NCBI GenBank assembly: GCA_021204765.1
Contig: JAJPYU010000079.1
Span: 1-5,606 of the forward strand
Direction of reading: 5' to 3'
DNA from: Clostridiales bacterium
GTDB lineage: Bacteria > Bacillota > Clostridia > Lachnospirales > Lachnospiraceae
Length of the DNA stretch: 5,606 nt
Below are positions 1 to 5,606 of the stretch, piece after piece (within the stretch, counting starts at the first letter, position 1; each line of letters starts with the position of its first letter). The notes under the pieces are model-generated. The model searched no databases. It had not been told where the DNA came from and was given only the letters and a program-made list of their open reading frames with translations. The translations under genes were made by a program, and so were the position numbers.

Positions 1-1394
1 GAAGGAGCGATGACTTCCTGAGTCTCCTCATCGAAACCCAGATCTATCTTCTTAAAATATCCCTTCATGGTCTCAGCGTCTATGTCCGTGCCGAGAAGGC
101 TGTTGATCCAGTCAGCGTCAAAGGGGATACGATGCCCCTCCATCGGCTTCCCATAGACATCCACCACTCCGCCGACCACGTCGCCGGCATCCAGCATTTC
201 TATGAGCTGGCAGGCCCGGTTCATGGCATCAATGGCGTTATTCGGGTCAAGTCCTTTTTCGAACTTGGATGAAGCGTCCGTCCTGAGTCCGATCCTCTTG
301 GAAGAAAGTCGGATATTTGTACCGTCGAAGCAGGCCGCCTCGAAGAGCATGGCCTTCACGTCGTCGGTGATCATGGAATTCTCTCCTCCCATAATACCGG
401 CCAGGCCTACCGCTTTCTCTCCGTCGCAGATAAGGAGGACATCCTTATCCAGTGTCCGGTGCTGGCCGTCCAATGTGACGAAGTCCTCTCCATCCTCGGC
501 CCTGCGCACCCTTATCTCGTGGCCTGCGATAGTGTCCAGATCATAGGAGTGCATAGGCTGGCCATATTCTTCCATGACGTAATTTGTGATGTCAACTATA
601 TTATTGATAGGCCTGATGCCGTGAGCCGCCAGCCTTCTCCTCATCCAGTCCGGTGAGGGAGCCAGGCGGATATTTTTCACAACCCTGGCAGTATAGCGGG
701 TGCAGAGCTCCGGCTCCTCTATAGTGACTTTGATATAATCATTCACGTCCTCATCATTTCCGGTCTCAGTAACTGCCGGTGGAACGAAATCCCTGTTAAA
801 CGTAGCCGCAGCCTCCCTGGCTATGCCCAGTACAGAAAAGCAGTCCACCCGGTTCGAGGTGATCTCGTACTCCACTATCACGTCGTCCAGTCCCAGATAA
901 GCGATGGCGTCCTCTCCCACCACTGCGTCGTCGGGGAGGATATATATGCCGTCGGGATCCGCATCGGGGTAGACATCGGAATTTGACCCCATCTCCTCTA
1001 TGGAGCACATCATGCCGTTTGACTCCACGCCACGGAGCTTCCCGGACTTTATGACCACTCCACCGGGCTGGGCTCCGCCCCCTGCATGAGTACCTGCCAC
1101 CTTGCCGCCGACTACTACCACGGCCACCTTGGCCCCGGCGAAGACATTGGGGGCACCAGTGACTATCTGCAGGGTCTCAGTCCCGATATTTACCCGGCAG
1201 ACCACCAGCTTGTCAGCGTTAGGATGGGGATCCACGGAGAGCACCTCTCCTATAATTATCTGATCCAGGTCCTCATCGAGTCTTTTGTATCCTTCAACCT
1301 TCGATCCGGAGAGGGTCATGGCGTCCACGTACTCCTGAGCGCTGACATCCAGATCCGGCACATATTCCTTTATCCAATTTAAAGAAGTAACCAT
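1..1394 (-). CDS. pheT: Phenylalanyl-tRNA synthetase beta subunit, N-terminal 464 codons (3' end beyond window)
   Basis: The beta subunit of the cytoplasmic (alphabeta)2 enzyme that charges tRNA-Phe. It carries tRNA binding and the editing of mischarged Tyr-tRNA. The frame is open from the ATG at 1392-1394 to the window edge; 464 codons of about 800 are present. Visible domains: the N-terminal extension MVTSLNWIKEYVPDLD; an OB-fold tRNA-binding domain at about residues 40-150, starting IIIGEVLSVDPHPNADKL; and the B3/B4 editing domain at about 210-400, with GQPMH at 278-282, GIMGG at 333-337 and FEKGLDP near 378-384. The start of B5 follows. The catalytic-like core and the C-terminal anticodon-binding domain lie outside. 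Start choice: AGGAGGAGG at 1400-1408, overlapping the pheS stop, sits 5 nt before the ATG; a nearer ATG at 1397-1399 is out of frame and stops after six codons. The gap to pheS is 12 nt, so the two subunits are co-transcribed. No frameshift was seen at the conserved blocks checked. Confidence 0.97.
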   Translation of the reverse strand, partial: MVTSLNWIKEYVPDLDVSAQEYVDAMTLSGSKVEGYKRLDEDLDQIIIGEVLSVDPHPNADKLVVCRVNIGTETLQIVTGAPNVFAGAKVAVVVVGGKVAGTHAGGGAQPGGVVIKSGKLRGVESNGMMCSIEEMGSNSDVYPDADPDGIYILPDDAVVGEDAIAYLGLDDVIVEYEITSNRVDCFSVLGIAREAAATFNRDFVPPAVTETGNDEDVNDYIKVTIEEPELCTRYTARVVKNIRLAPSPDWMRRRLAAHGIRPINNIVDITNYVMEEYGQPMHSYDLDTIAGHEIRVRRAEDGEDFVTLDGQHRTLDKDVLLICDGEKAVGLAGIMGGENSMITDDVKAMLFEAACFDGTNIRLSSKRIGLRTDASSKFEKGLDPNNAIDAMNRACQLIEMLDAGDVVGGVVDVYGKPMEGHRIPFDADWINSLLGTDIDAETMKGYFKKIDLGFDEETQEVIAP

Positions 1395-1406
1395 CTCATC
1401 CTCCTC

Positions 1407-2426
1407 CTAGAACTGTTCCAAGAATCTATTATCATTCTCATACAGCAGTCTCATGTCATCAATCTCATATTTCAGGAGAGCTATGCGCTCCAGGCCTATG
1501 CCGAAAGCGAATCCCGAGTACTCCTTAGGGTCGATATTACTCATCTCCAGCACGTGAGGGTGCACCATACCGCAGCCCAGTATCTCTATCCAACCCTCGC
1601 CCTTACAAAATCTGCAGCCCTTTCCGCCGCACTTGAAGCAGGAGACATCCATCTCGGCGCTGGGTTCCGTGAAAGGGAAATGATGGGGTCTGAACTTCAC
1701 TCTGGTATCCGCTCCGAACATCTCCCTGGCAAACTCCTCCAGGGTGCCCTTAAGGTCAGCCAGCGTAATATTTTTATCGATGACCAGCCCCTCTACCTGG
1801 TGGAAAGAGGGAGAATGGGTAGCGTCCACCTCGTCAGCCCGAAAGACCCTGCCGGGTGCTATCATGCGGATGGGGAGCACGCCCCTCTCCATCATGCGCA
1901 CCTGCACCGGGGAAGTCTGGGTGCGGAGGACTATGTCCTTATTAATATAAAAAGTATCCTGCTCGTCCTTAGCAGGATGGTTGGCGGGGATATTAAGTGC
2001 CTCGAAATTATAGTAATCATACTCGATCTCCGGGCCTTCCTCCACCTCGTAGCCCATGCCGATAAAGATTTTCTCCAACTCCTCTAAAGCGATGGTATTC
2101 GGGTGAATGTGTCCTATCCTCTCACGGCGTGCGGGGAGAGTCACATCTATGACCTCCTCTGAGAGCTGCTTTGTGAGAGCCTCCGCCGCCAGGGAGGACT
2201 TCCTCTCCTCCAATTTACTTTCTATCTCAGCCCGGACCTCATTTACCATCTTACCTACCAGAGGCCTCTGGTCGGGACTGACATGCTTCATGCTCTTTAA
2301 AACTCCGGTCAGCCGGCCTTTTTTGCCCAGATAGGCAACCCTGACATCATTTAAGACAGCCAGATCTCCTGCAGCCGCTATAGCCGCCAGTGCTGACTCC
2401 CTGATCTCGTCAAGCCTTTCGTTCAT
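1407..2426 (-). CDS. pheS: Phenylalanyl-tRNA synthetase alpha subunit
   Basis: The catalytic alpha subunit, which activates Phe with ATP and transfers it to tRNA-Phe. At 339 residues it is the normal bacterial length (E. coli has 327). It has an N-terminal coiled-coil arm at about residues 1-90 and a class II synthetase core. Core blocks are HPN at 108-110, RTQTSP at 168-173, motif 2 GRVFRADEVDATHSPSFHQ at 192-210, FPFTEPS at 250-256, and motif 3 GIGLERIALL at 309-318. Ala307 in SGFAFG corresponds to E. coli Ala294, the residue that sets Phe selectivity, so the pocket looks wild type. Cys263, 266, 271 and 274 (CFKC-GGKG-CRFC) form a zinc-knuckle-like insert common in Firmicute PheS. Start choice: a longer frame begins at a TTG at 2451-2453, but AGGGAGG at 2436-2442 is placed 9 nt before the ATG at 2424-2426, so the ATG start is preferred. 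The upstream toxin remnant stops 23 nt before this ATG. Confidence 0.98.
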   Translation of the reverse strand: MNERLDEIRESALAAIAAAGDLAVLNDVRVAYLGKKGRLTGVLKSMKHVSPDQRPLVGKMVNEVRAEIESKLEERKSSLAAEALTKQLSEEVIDVTLPARRERIGHIHPNTIALEELEKIFIGMGYEVEEGPEIEYDYYNFEALNIPANHPAKDEQDTFYINKDIVLRTQTSPVQVRMMERGVLPIRMIAPGRVFRADEVDATHSPSFHQVEGLVIDKNITLADLKGTLEEFAREMFGADTRVKFRPHHFPFTEPSAEMDVSCFKCGGKGCRFCKGEGWIEILGCGMVHPHVLEMSNIDPKEYSGFAFGIGLERIALLKYEIDDMRLLYENDNRFLEQF

Positions 2427-2435
2427 GCTCAGATT

Positions 2436-2442
2436 CCTCCCT
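2436..2442 (-). promoter_or_regulatory. Ribosome binding site that fixes the pheS start
   Basis: AGGGAGG lies 9 nt upstream of the ATG at 2424-2426 and downstream of the competing TTG at 2451-2453. The TTG start would place this Shine-Dalgarno sequence inside the coding region and add nine residues (MTVQGRNLS) that are not part of the conserved PheS N-terminus. Confidence 0.8.
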
Positions 2443-2449
2443 TGTACAG

Positions 2450-2886
2450 TCAATTCAAATCATCTATTATCAAACACTCCAATTGTTTAAATTGTTTCAG
2501 TTGTTTATCATTAGTCAAAAAAATATCACATCCACTCTCACATGCCGCTGCCAGCTGCAAAGAATCCATGGCTTTAAAATAACTATACTCAGCTCGAATT
2601 GATGCAGCTTTTCTTGCTGTATCTATGTCTATAGAAGTAACACTTACATTCAGATTATCCAGCAGTCTCATGAAGATATTCTCATATTCTATCCTGTGTG
2701 TTCTATATGGAAATACGAGATATTCTTCAATAGTGATCACAGATGTGTAAAAATTAGATTTATTGGCAAATTCAACAGCCAGAAAATTTTTCACTTTATC
2801 AAAATATTGTGGATTGTCCTCATTTTTTCAATAAAATATATAAATGGTGCCGGGGCAATAAATACATTTTTAAAGCCTGTCCTCAT
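2450..2886 (-). pseudogene. PIN-domain (VapC-like) toxin gene, frameshifted and missing its first catalytic Asp
   Basis: PIN toxins are small metal-dependent ribonucleases held silent by a partner antitoxin. The best start is the ATG at 2884-2886, with AAGGAG at 2894-2899 seven nt upstream; it overlaps the antitoxin end by 17 nt. This frame reads MRTGFKNVFIAPAPFIYFIEK, matching a PIN first strand and helix (usually VFIDTAPFIYFIE). It then runs into a stop after 11 out-of-frame residues. One extra A in the six-A run (T run at 2823-2828 on +) would join it to NEDNPQYFDKVKNFL and the long downstream frame, giving about 145 residues. The intact part (114 residues from a GTG at 2792-2794) keeps Glu in TIEEYL (23/24), Asp77 in MDSLQLAAA and Asp96 in FLTND. 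The first acidic residue of the four is Ala in the AP pair at 2851-2856. The segment is AT-rich: 25% GC by hand count at 2461-2520, against 55% at 1561-1620 in pheS. Alternatively both lesions are sequencing errors and the gene is intact. Confidence 0.75.
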
Positions 2887-3106
2887 CCCTCATCTCCTTC
2901 ATATATTCTTCGACTTGCACCCCCCTCTCGCTTGGCAGCACATAGCTGTCCCAATCAATATCCTCTCTCACCGACAATGGTCGATTTCTTTTGCTTTTAT
3001 AATTCAACAGTGTCACAATCACATCTGATCCATCATATTCCTTTATATCCTCATTGTCTATAACAACCGTATTGCCATGCAAAACTCCTTTTACCGCTGC
3101 CAACAT
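2870..3106 (-). CDS. Small antitoxin-like protein paired with the PIN toxin
   Basis: A 78-residue protein beginning MLAAVKGVLHGNTVVIDNED and ending in an acidic, helical tail, VEEYMKEMRDEDRL. The N-terminal half (about 1-36) looks like the short beta-rich segment of antitoxins that read 'VKG...GNTVVI...DVIVTLL'. The charged tail after DWDSYVLPSERG (51-62) resembles the toxin-wrapping tail of RelB/Phd-like antitoxins. I cannot assign a named family with certainty. The frame is open upstream to 3304, but that stretch is 6S RNA; the real start is the ATG at 3104-3106, which has an excellent Shine-Dalgarno sequence. The toxin gene starts inside its last codons, the typical coupled antitoxin-then-toxin order. 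If functional, it should neutralise the toxin and may repress its own operon, although I see no clear operator palindrome. Confidence 0.7.
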   Translation of the reverse strand: MLAAVKGVLHGNTVVIDNEDIKEYDGSDVIVTLLNYKSKRNRPLSVREDIDWDSYVLPSERGVQVEEYMKEMRDEDRL

Positions 3107-3110
3107 AAAA

Positions 3111-3118
3111 TCACCTCC
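3111..3118 (-). promoter_or_regulatory. Strong ribosome binding site of the antitoxin gene
   Basis: GGAGGTGA complements the 16S rRNA 3' end over eight bases and is followed by TTTT and the ATG at 3104-3106. It decides the start: upstream Met codons in the same frame lie inside the 6S RNA and have no such site. Confidence 0.85.
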
Positions 3119-3133
3119 CATCCACAGATTATC

Positions 3134-3312
3134 AATTCCCCAAGGTGCCGTACCCGCGATTTTGACGCCTGGCGATATGGCCAGGTGGGTGTCCGCAATA
3201 TGACTTCTGCCTTCCACTGCGTAATGGAGGCCTGACATCCGCCATAAGATATAGGAGTCCCATAAACGTGTTTGCAGGTTCAAAATAGCAGGGCTGTCGA
3301 ACACCTCAGGGT
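3134..3312 (-). ncRNA. ssrS: 6S RNA
   Basis: 6S RNA binds the housekeeping sigma-factor RNA polymerase by mimicking an open promoter, and lowers transcription from many promoters in stationary phase. The minus strand from about 3312 begins CCCTGAGGTGTTCG and ends ACGGCACCTTGGGG, the closing sequences I recognise from Firmicute 6S RNAs; E. coli has the analogous CTGAGATGTTCG and GGCATCTCGG. Pairing by eye supports the fold. 3302-3311 pairs with 3138-3147 over ten consecutive base pairs including two G-U. ATTTTGA (3280-3286) pairs with TCAAAAT (3159-3165) and is flanked by a GC-rich continuation. The bubble's 3' side carries a perfect six-pair hairpin, CCTGGC/GCCAGG, at 3168-3185. A bulged apical hairpin closes around CCTCCATT and AGTGGAAGG. 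At about 179 nt the length is typical. No U-tract terminator follows, so the 3' end may come from processing. An open reading frame runs through it by chance. Confidence 0.88.
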
Positions 3313-3318
3313 AAATAT

Positions 3319-3347
3319 ATTATAACCTATTATGGCTGCATATACAA
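3319..3347 (-). promoter_or_regulatory. Sigma-A/sigma-70-type promoter of the 6S RNA gene
   Basis: On the minus strand, -35 TTGTAT (3342-3347), a 17-nt spacer and -10 TATAAT (3319-3324) form a near-consensus housekeeping promoter. The predicted start, about seven nt downstream near 3312, coincides with the first base before the 6S closing stem, so promoter and RNA support each other. The same promoter is well placed to read on into the antitoxin, toxin and pheST genes. Confidence 0.85.
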
Positions 3348-3383
3348 GAGCCCATTATCGGTTCGTTATTGTTCACACGCTTT

Positions 3384-3767
3384 TTACAGATGCAAATCCC
3401 GGATTTTCTGCAGCTCCATAAAATACCAGATAAGAAATATCAGGAAAAGGACCACACCCGCCACTCTGGCCCAGTAATTTCCAATGACGAAAACCGCAAT
3501 GAGTCCGTAAACGCCGTAAATCAGGCAGAGCACACCGAAAATGATGGTCTTTGGAGCCATCTCATCACAAAACTCTTTCTTGCGCTTCATCTTCTTTAAT
3601 GTAGATGCCGGAACCAGCCATTCCGGCGGTACTCCGGTCTTTTTCATCTGTGAGGCAACACGCATGGAATAGAGTCCGATAGCCATGATGATGACGTCGA
3701 ATATCGCCAGCATGATGGTGCCGTTATAGCTGCTGCCGTCGCCGCCCAGGAATAAGAGTAAGTTCAT
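3384..3767 (-). CDS. Small membrane protein of unknown function, three predicted helices
   Basis: I do not recognise this 127-residue protein. Hydrophobic stretches at about residues 16-36 (IMLAIFDVIIMAIGLY), 73-96 (TIIFGVLCLIYGVYGLIAVFVI) and 100-119 (AGVVLFLIFLIWYFMEL) predict three membrane spans. The 37-71 loop is rich in Lys and Arg (LKKMKRKKEF) and so is probably cytoplasmic, which would place the N-terminus outside and leave the short tail KIRDLHL outside if all three segments cross. There is no cleavable signal peptide. The start ATG at 3765-3767 has AAAGGA about eight nt upstream. It sits 114 nt downstream of thrC and about 70 nt upstream of the 6S RNA start, with its own possible promoter, so it may be a single-gene unit. 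A weakly conserved lineage-specific protein is the simplest reading; nothing here ties it to threonine synthesis. Confidence 0.8.
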   Translation of the reverse strand: MNLLLFLGGDGSSYNGTIMLAIFDVIIMAIGLYSMRVASQMKKTGVPPEWLVPASTLKKMKRKKEFCDEMAPKTIIFGVLCLIYGVYGLIAVFVIGNYWARVAGVVLFLIFLIWYFMELQKIRDLHL

Positions 3768-3862
3768 GGTGAGTATCCTTTCATTTGTTTATAGGGCGCT
3801 AACAGGAAAATGAATTCGTTTCCATGCACACAGCTAACGCATACACTCTCACTGCTTACACT

Positions 3863-3893
3863 ATTATAATTCTGACAAAGCTTAGTTCTTCAA
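3863..3893 (-). promoter_or_regulatory. Possible promoter of the small membrane protein gene
   Basis: A perfect -10 TATAAT (3863-3868) lies on the minus strand, just past the thrC stop. The best -35 match, TTGAAG (3888-3893, overlapping the end of thrC), is 19 nt away, which is longer than ideal. It would give a leader of roughly 90 nt. The rest of the 114-nt gap holds only a weak GGAAA/TTTCC inverted repeat (3805-3823) and two direct GCTAAC copies (3798-3803, 3833-3838). I see no clear terminator for thrC. Confidence 0.35.
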
Positions 3894-5357
3894 AAAATCT
3901 CTGACTACCGGCTCCATCTCATTGATGTCACATACAGTATGATGGACGACAGCGGCATCACGGATTGAGTCGATCGGTTTCGGAATCGGCACTCCGGAGA
4001 TGGCGGCCAGGCGATCCGCCAGGGTCATGTCATCGGCGGAGGGGTCGTCTGAGTTGATTGCCTTCATCACGCTGCGAGTGAACTTAAATGGGCTGGCGGT
4101 GGAGGCGATAACGGTCTTCTTTCTGTCGCCGGTATCAGCCACGTATTTTCCGTAGACTGCTGCCGCCACTGCCGTATGGGTATCCATGAGATATCCGGCA
4201 TCCTTAAAATAAGAATGGATAGTCGCGGCGGTCTCGGCCTCATCGGCGAAATTTCCGTAAAATATGTCCAGCTGCTCCCGCATTTTTTGCGTAATCTTGT
4301 AGACGCCTGTCTCGGTAAGCTGCCTCATCAGTTTTTCATTCTCTGCGGCATCATCCCCGGCGATGCGGTAGATGAGGCGCTCCAGGTTGCTGGAGATGAG
4401 TATGTCCATGGATGGCGAACTGGTGAGCACAAACTCCCTGTTCCTGTCGTAGACACCGGTGGAGAAGAAGTCATAGAGGACCTTATTCTCGTTGGAAGCG
4501 CAGACCAGCCTGTCGATGGGCATGCCCATGCATCTGGCGTAGTAGGCCGCCAGGATATTTCCGAAATTCCCGGTAGGGACCACCACATTAATATGCTCTC
4601 CGCTGCCGCCGGTGAGTTTGGCGCAGGCGTAGACATAATATACTATCTGAGGCACCAGCCGTCCCACGTTTATGGAGTTGGCGGAGGAAAAGCGATATCC
4701 TGCTTTCGCCATATCTGCGTTCAGTTTCGGGTCGGAGAACATCTGCTTGACCCCGGTCTGGGCTTCGTCGAAATTCCCGTGGATGCCCACCACCAGGGTG
4801 TTGTCCCCCTGCTGAGTCACCATCTGCCGCTCCTGTATGGGGCTGACGCCGTCCTTTGGATAAAAAACGATGATCTTCGTCCCCTCTACCCCTGCGAAGC
4901 CTGCCAGGGCAGCCTTTCCGGTGTCCCCGGAGGTGGCAGTGAGTATGACTATCTCATCGGTTATGTGATTTTTTTTGGCCGCCGTGATCAAAAGGTGCGG
5001 CAGGATGGAGAGAGCCATGTCCTTAAAAGCGGCAGTCGCCCCATGATACAGCTCCAGAAAATATGCGCCGTCAGCCTCCCTTATGGGAGCGATCTCCTGA
5101 CAATCGAACTTCTCATCGTAAGCGGATTCGATGCAGTGGCGTAGCTCCTCCTCAGTGAAATCTGTCAGAAACAGGCGCATCACCTCATAGGCAATCTCCT
5201 GATACGTCTTCCCGGCCAGATCTGACAACGGCATCTCCAAATGCGGAATCGCAGTCGGGACATACAGGCCGCCCTTCCCGGCGAGGCCGTTTAATATTGC
5301 CTGCGAGGCTGTGACCCGCTCAGATGAATCACGTGTATTAGTATAAAAAAGCTCCAT
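3882..5357 (-). CDS. thrC: Threonine synthase
   Basis: A cytoplasmic PLP enzyme that converts O-phospho-L-homoserine and water to L-threonine and phosphate, the last step of threonine synthesis from aspartate. At 491 residues it is complete and of the long-type length. Evidence: the N-terminal block MELFYTNTRDS and the GLYVP motif at 30-34; the PLP-lysine motif HGATAAFKD at 105-113, with Lys112 as the likely Schiff-base residue; TATSGDTGKAAL at 140-151; SSANSINVGR at 224-233; and the phosphate-cradling PTGNFGN at 261-267. The C-terminal DTHTAVA and STASPFKF blocks are also family-typical. The start ATG at 5355-5357 has AAAGGAG at 5366-5372, eight nt upstream and within the end of the preceding gene. 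That gene's TAG (5358-5360) abuts this ATG with no gap, so translation is probably coupled. All family motifs are present and uninterrupted. Confidence 0.97.
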   Translation of the reverse strand: MELFYTNTRDSSERVTASQAILNGLAGKGGLYVPTAIPHLEMPLSDLAGKTYQEIAYEVMRLFLTDFTEEELRHCIESAYDEKFDCQEIAPIREADGAYFLELYHGATAAFKDMALSILPHLLITAAKKNHITDEIVILTATSGDTGKAALAGFAGVEGTKIIVFYPKDGVSPIQERQMVTQQGDNTLVVGIHGNFDEAQTGVKQMFSDPKLNADMAKAGYRFSSANSINVGRLVPQIVYYVYACAKLTGGSGEHINVVVPTGNFGNILAAYYARCMGMPIDRLVCASNENKVLYDFFSTGVYDRNREFVLTSSPSMDILISSNLERLIYRIAGDDAAENEKLMRQLTETGVYKITQKMREQLDIFYGNFADEAETAATIHSYFKDAGYLMDTHTAVAAAVYGKYVADTGDRKKTVIASTASPFKFTRSVMKAINSDDPSADDMTLADRLAAISGVPIPKPIDSIRDAAVVHHTVCDINEMEPVVRDFLKN

Positions 5358-5528
5358 CTATATCTCTCCTTTAATTGCACATTTTGCGGCTGTCTTGGGG
5401 CTCGCCAGGAAGATTTCGACCTTACTCGTCCCCATGCGTCCCAGGAAATTGCGGTTGTTGGTGGCCACCACCCGCTCACCGTCGGTGAGTATGCCCCCGG
5501 TGCGTCCGCAGCAAAGCCCGCAGCCCGG
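5358..5528 (-). CDS. leuC: 3-isopropylmalate dehydratase large subunit (LeuC/aconitase family), C-terminal 56 codons
   Basis: LeuC with LeuD isomerises 2- and 3-isopropylmalate in leucine synthesis, using a [4Fe-4S] cluster. Only the end is visible. The readable part starts PGCGLCCGRTGGIL, whose CGLC pair matches two of the three cluster cysteines of the aconitase family. It continues GERVVATNNRNFLGRMGTS and ends LASPKTAAKCAIKGEI, a typical LeuC tail (NRNF.GRMG, then LASP...AA..AI.G.I). The protein ends there with no swivel domain, which argues for a separate large subunit and not a one-chain aconitase. A homoaconitase-type or other isomerase of the same family cannot be excluded from 56 residues. 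The TAG stop at 5358-5360 is directly followed by the thrC start. Upstream of codon PG the sequence dissolves into poly-G and cannot be read. Confidence 0.8.
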   Translation of the reverse strand, partial: PGCGLCCGRTGGILTDGERVVATNNRNFLGRMGTSKVEIFLASPKTAAKCAIKGEI

Positions 5529-5606
5529 GGGGGGGGGGGGGGGGCCCGGGGCCCAGCCGGGGGGGGGGGGGTGGGGGGGGGGGCCCGGGGGGGGGAGGCG
5601 GGGGGG
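5527..5606. other. Poly-G low-complexity contig end, probable sequencing artefact
   Basis: From about 5527 the + strand is almost only G, broken by CCC, CCCAGCC, T and A islands. The leuC frame enters it cleanly and is then lost: it would encode a run of prolines where a conserved cluster-binding region belongs. The pattern fits dark-cycle G calls or a failed read end, and not genomic DNA. No feature should be called here. Confidence 0.85.

Noticed and set aside
1554..2087. + strand frame of 177 codons
   Set aside because: It is antisense to the conserved PheS core and reads as a shadow frame.
2424..2453. TTG start for pheS with nine extra residues
   Set aside because: The Shine-Dalgarno sequence AGGGAGG lies downstream of that TTG and correctly before the ATG at 2424-2426.
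3142..3170. T-box antiterminator-like string on the + strand (AAGGTG...TACC.GCG...CGCCT)
   Set aside because: It is the complement of the 6S RNA 3' arm, has extra bases compared with the T-box consensus, and no + strand gene follows it.
3107..3304. N-terminal extension of the antitoxin frame (66 more codons)
   Set aside because: The stretch folds as 6S RNA, has no ribosome binding site, and the ATG at 3104-3106 has an ideal one.
3798..3838. GCTAAC copies and GGAAA/TTTCC repeat as an operator or terminator
   Set aside because: The GCTAAC copies are direct, not inverted, and the inverted repeat is only five pairs with no T run.
4176..5144. Long + strand frame of 322 codons
   Set aside because: It lies entirely opposite thrC, has no recognisable domains, and is a shadow of the conserved minus-strand gene.
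5527..5606. G-quadruplex or switch-like G-rich element
   Set aside because: The sequence is at the contig edge, destroys a conserved coding frame and looks like base-calling failure.

Overview
The window reads as a chromosomal contig end from a Clostridia-type Firmicute, most likely a gut Lachnospiraceae-like anaerobe. The reasons are strong GGAGG-type ribosome binding sites before nearly every gene, the Firmicute-style PheS with a four-cysteine knuckle, and a 6S RNA of the clostridial type. This assignment comes from recognising families by eye, not from a database search. Every supported gene lies on the minus strand, so the biological order runs from high to low coordinates.

In transcription order: (1) 5527-5606 is a nearly pure G tract that looks like a sequencing or assembly artefact at the contig end. 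(2) 5358-5528 holds the last 56 codons of a LeuC/aconitase-family large subunit. Its TAG touches the ATG of thrC. (3) 3882-5357 is a complete threonine synthase. (4) 3384-3767 is a small, unassigned three-helix membrane protein. (5) 3134-3312 is a 6S RNA with a near-consensus promoter at 3319-3347. (6) 2870-3106 is a 78-residue antitoxin-like protein. (7) 2450-2886 is a PIN-domain (VapC-like) toxin gene that overlaps the antitoxin gene by 17 nt. It is broken by a one-base loss in an A run and lacks the first catalytic Asp. (8) 1407-2426 is pheS, and (9) 1-1394 is the N-terminal part of pheT.

The genes form two themes. LeuC and ThrC belong to branched-chain and aspartate-family amino-acid synthesis and appear translationally coupled. 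PheS and PheT are the two subunits of phenylalanyl-tRNA synthetase and form a tight operon. Between them lies the most interesting part: a 6S RNA gene that runs, with no visible terminator, into an AT-rich toxin-antitoxin pair, which in turn runs into pheST. No T-box leader, the usual phe synthetase control element in many Firmicutes, is visible upstream of pheS. I infer that the toxin-antitoxin pair was inserted between 6S and pheST and that its toxin has since decayed, unless the lesions are base-calling errors.
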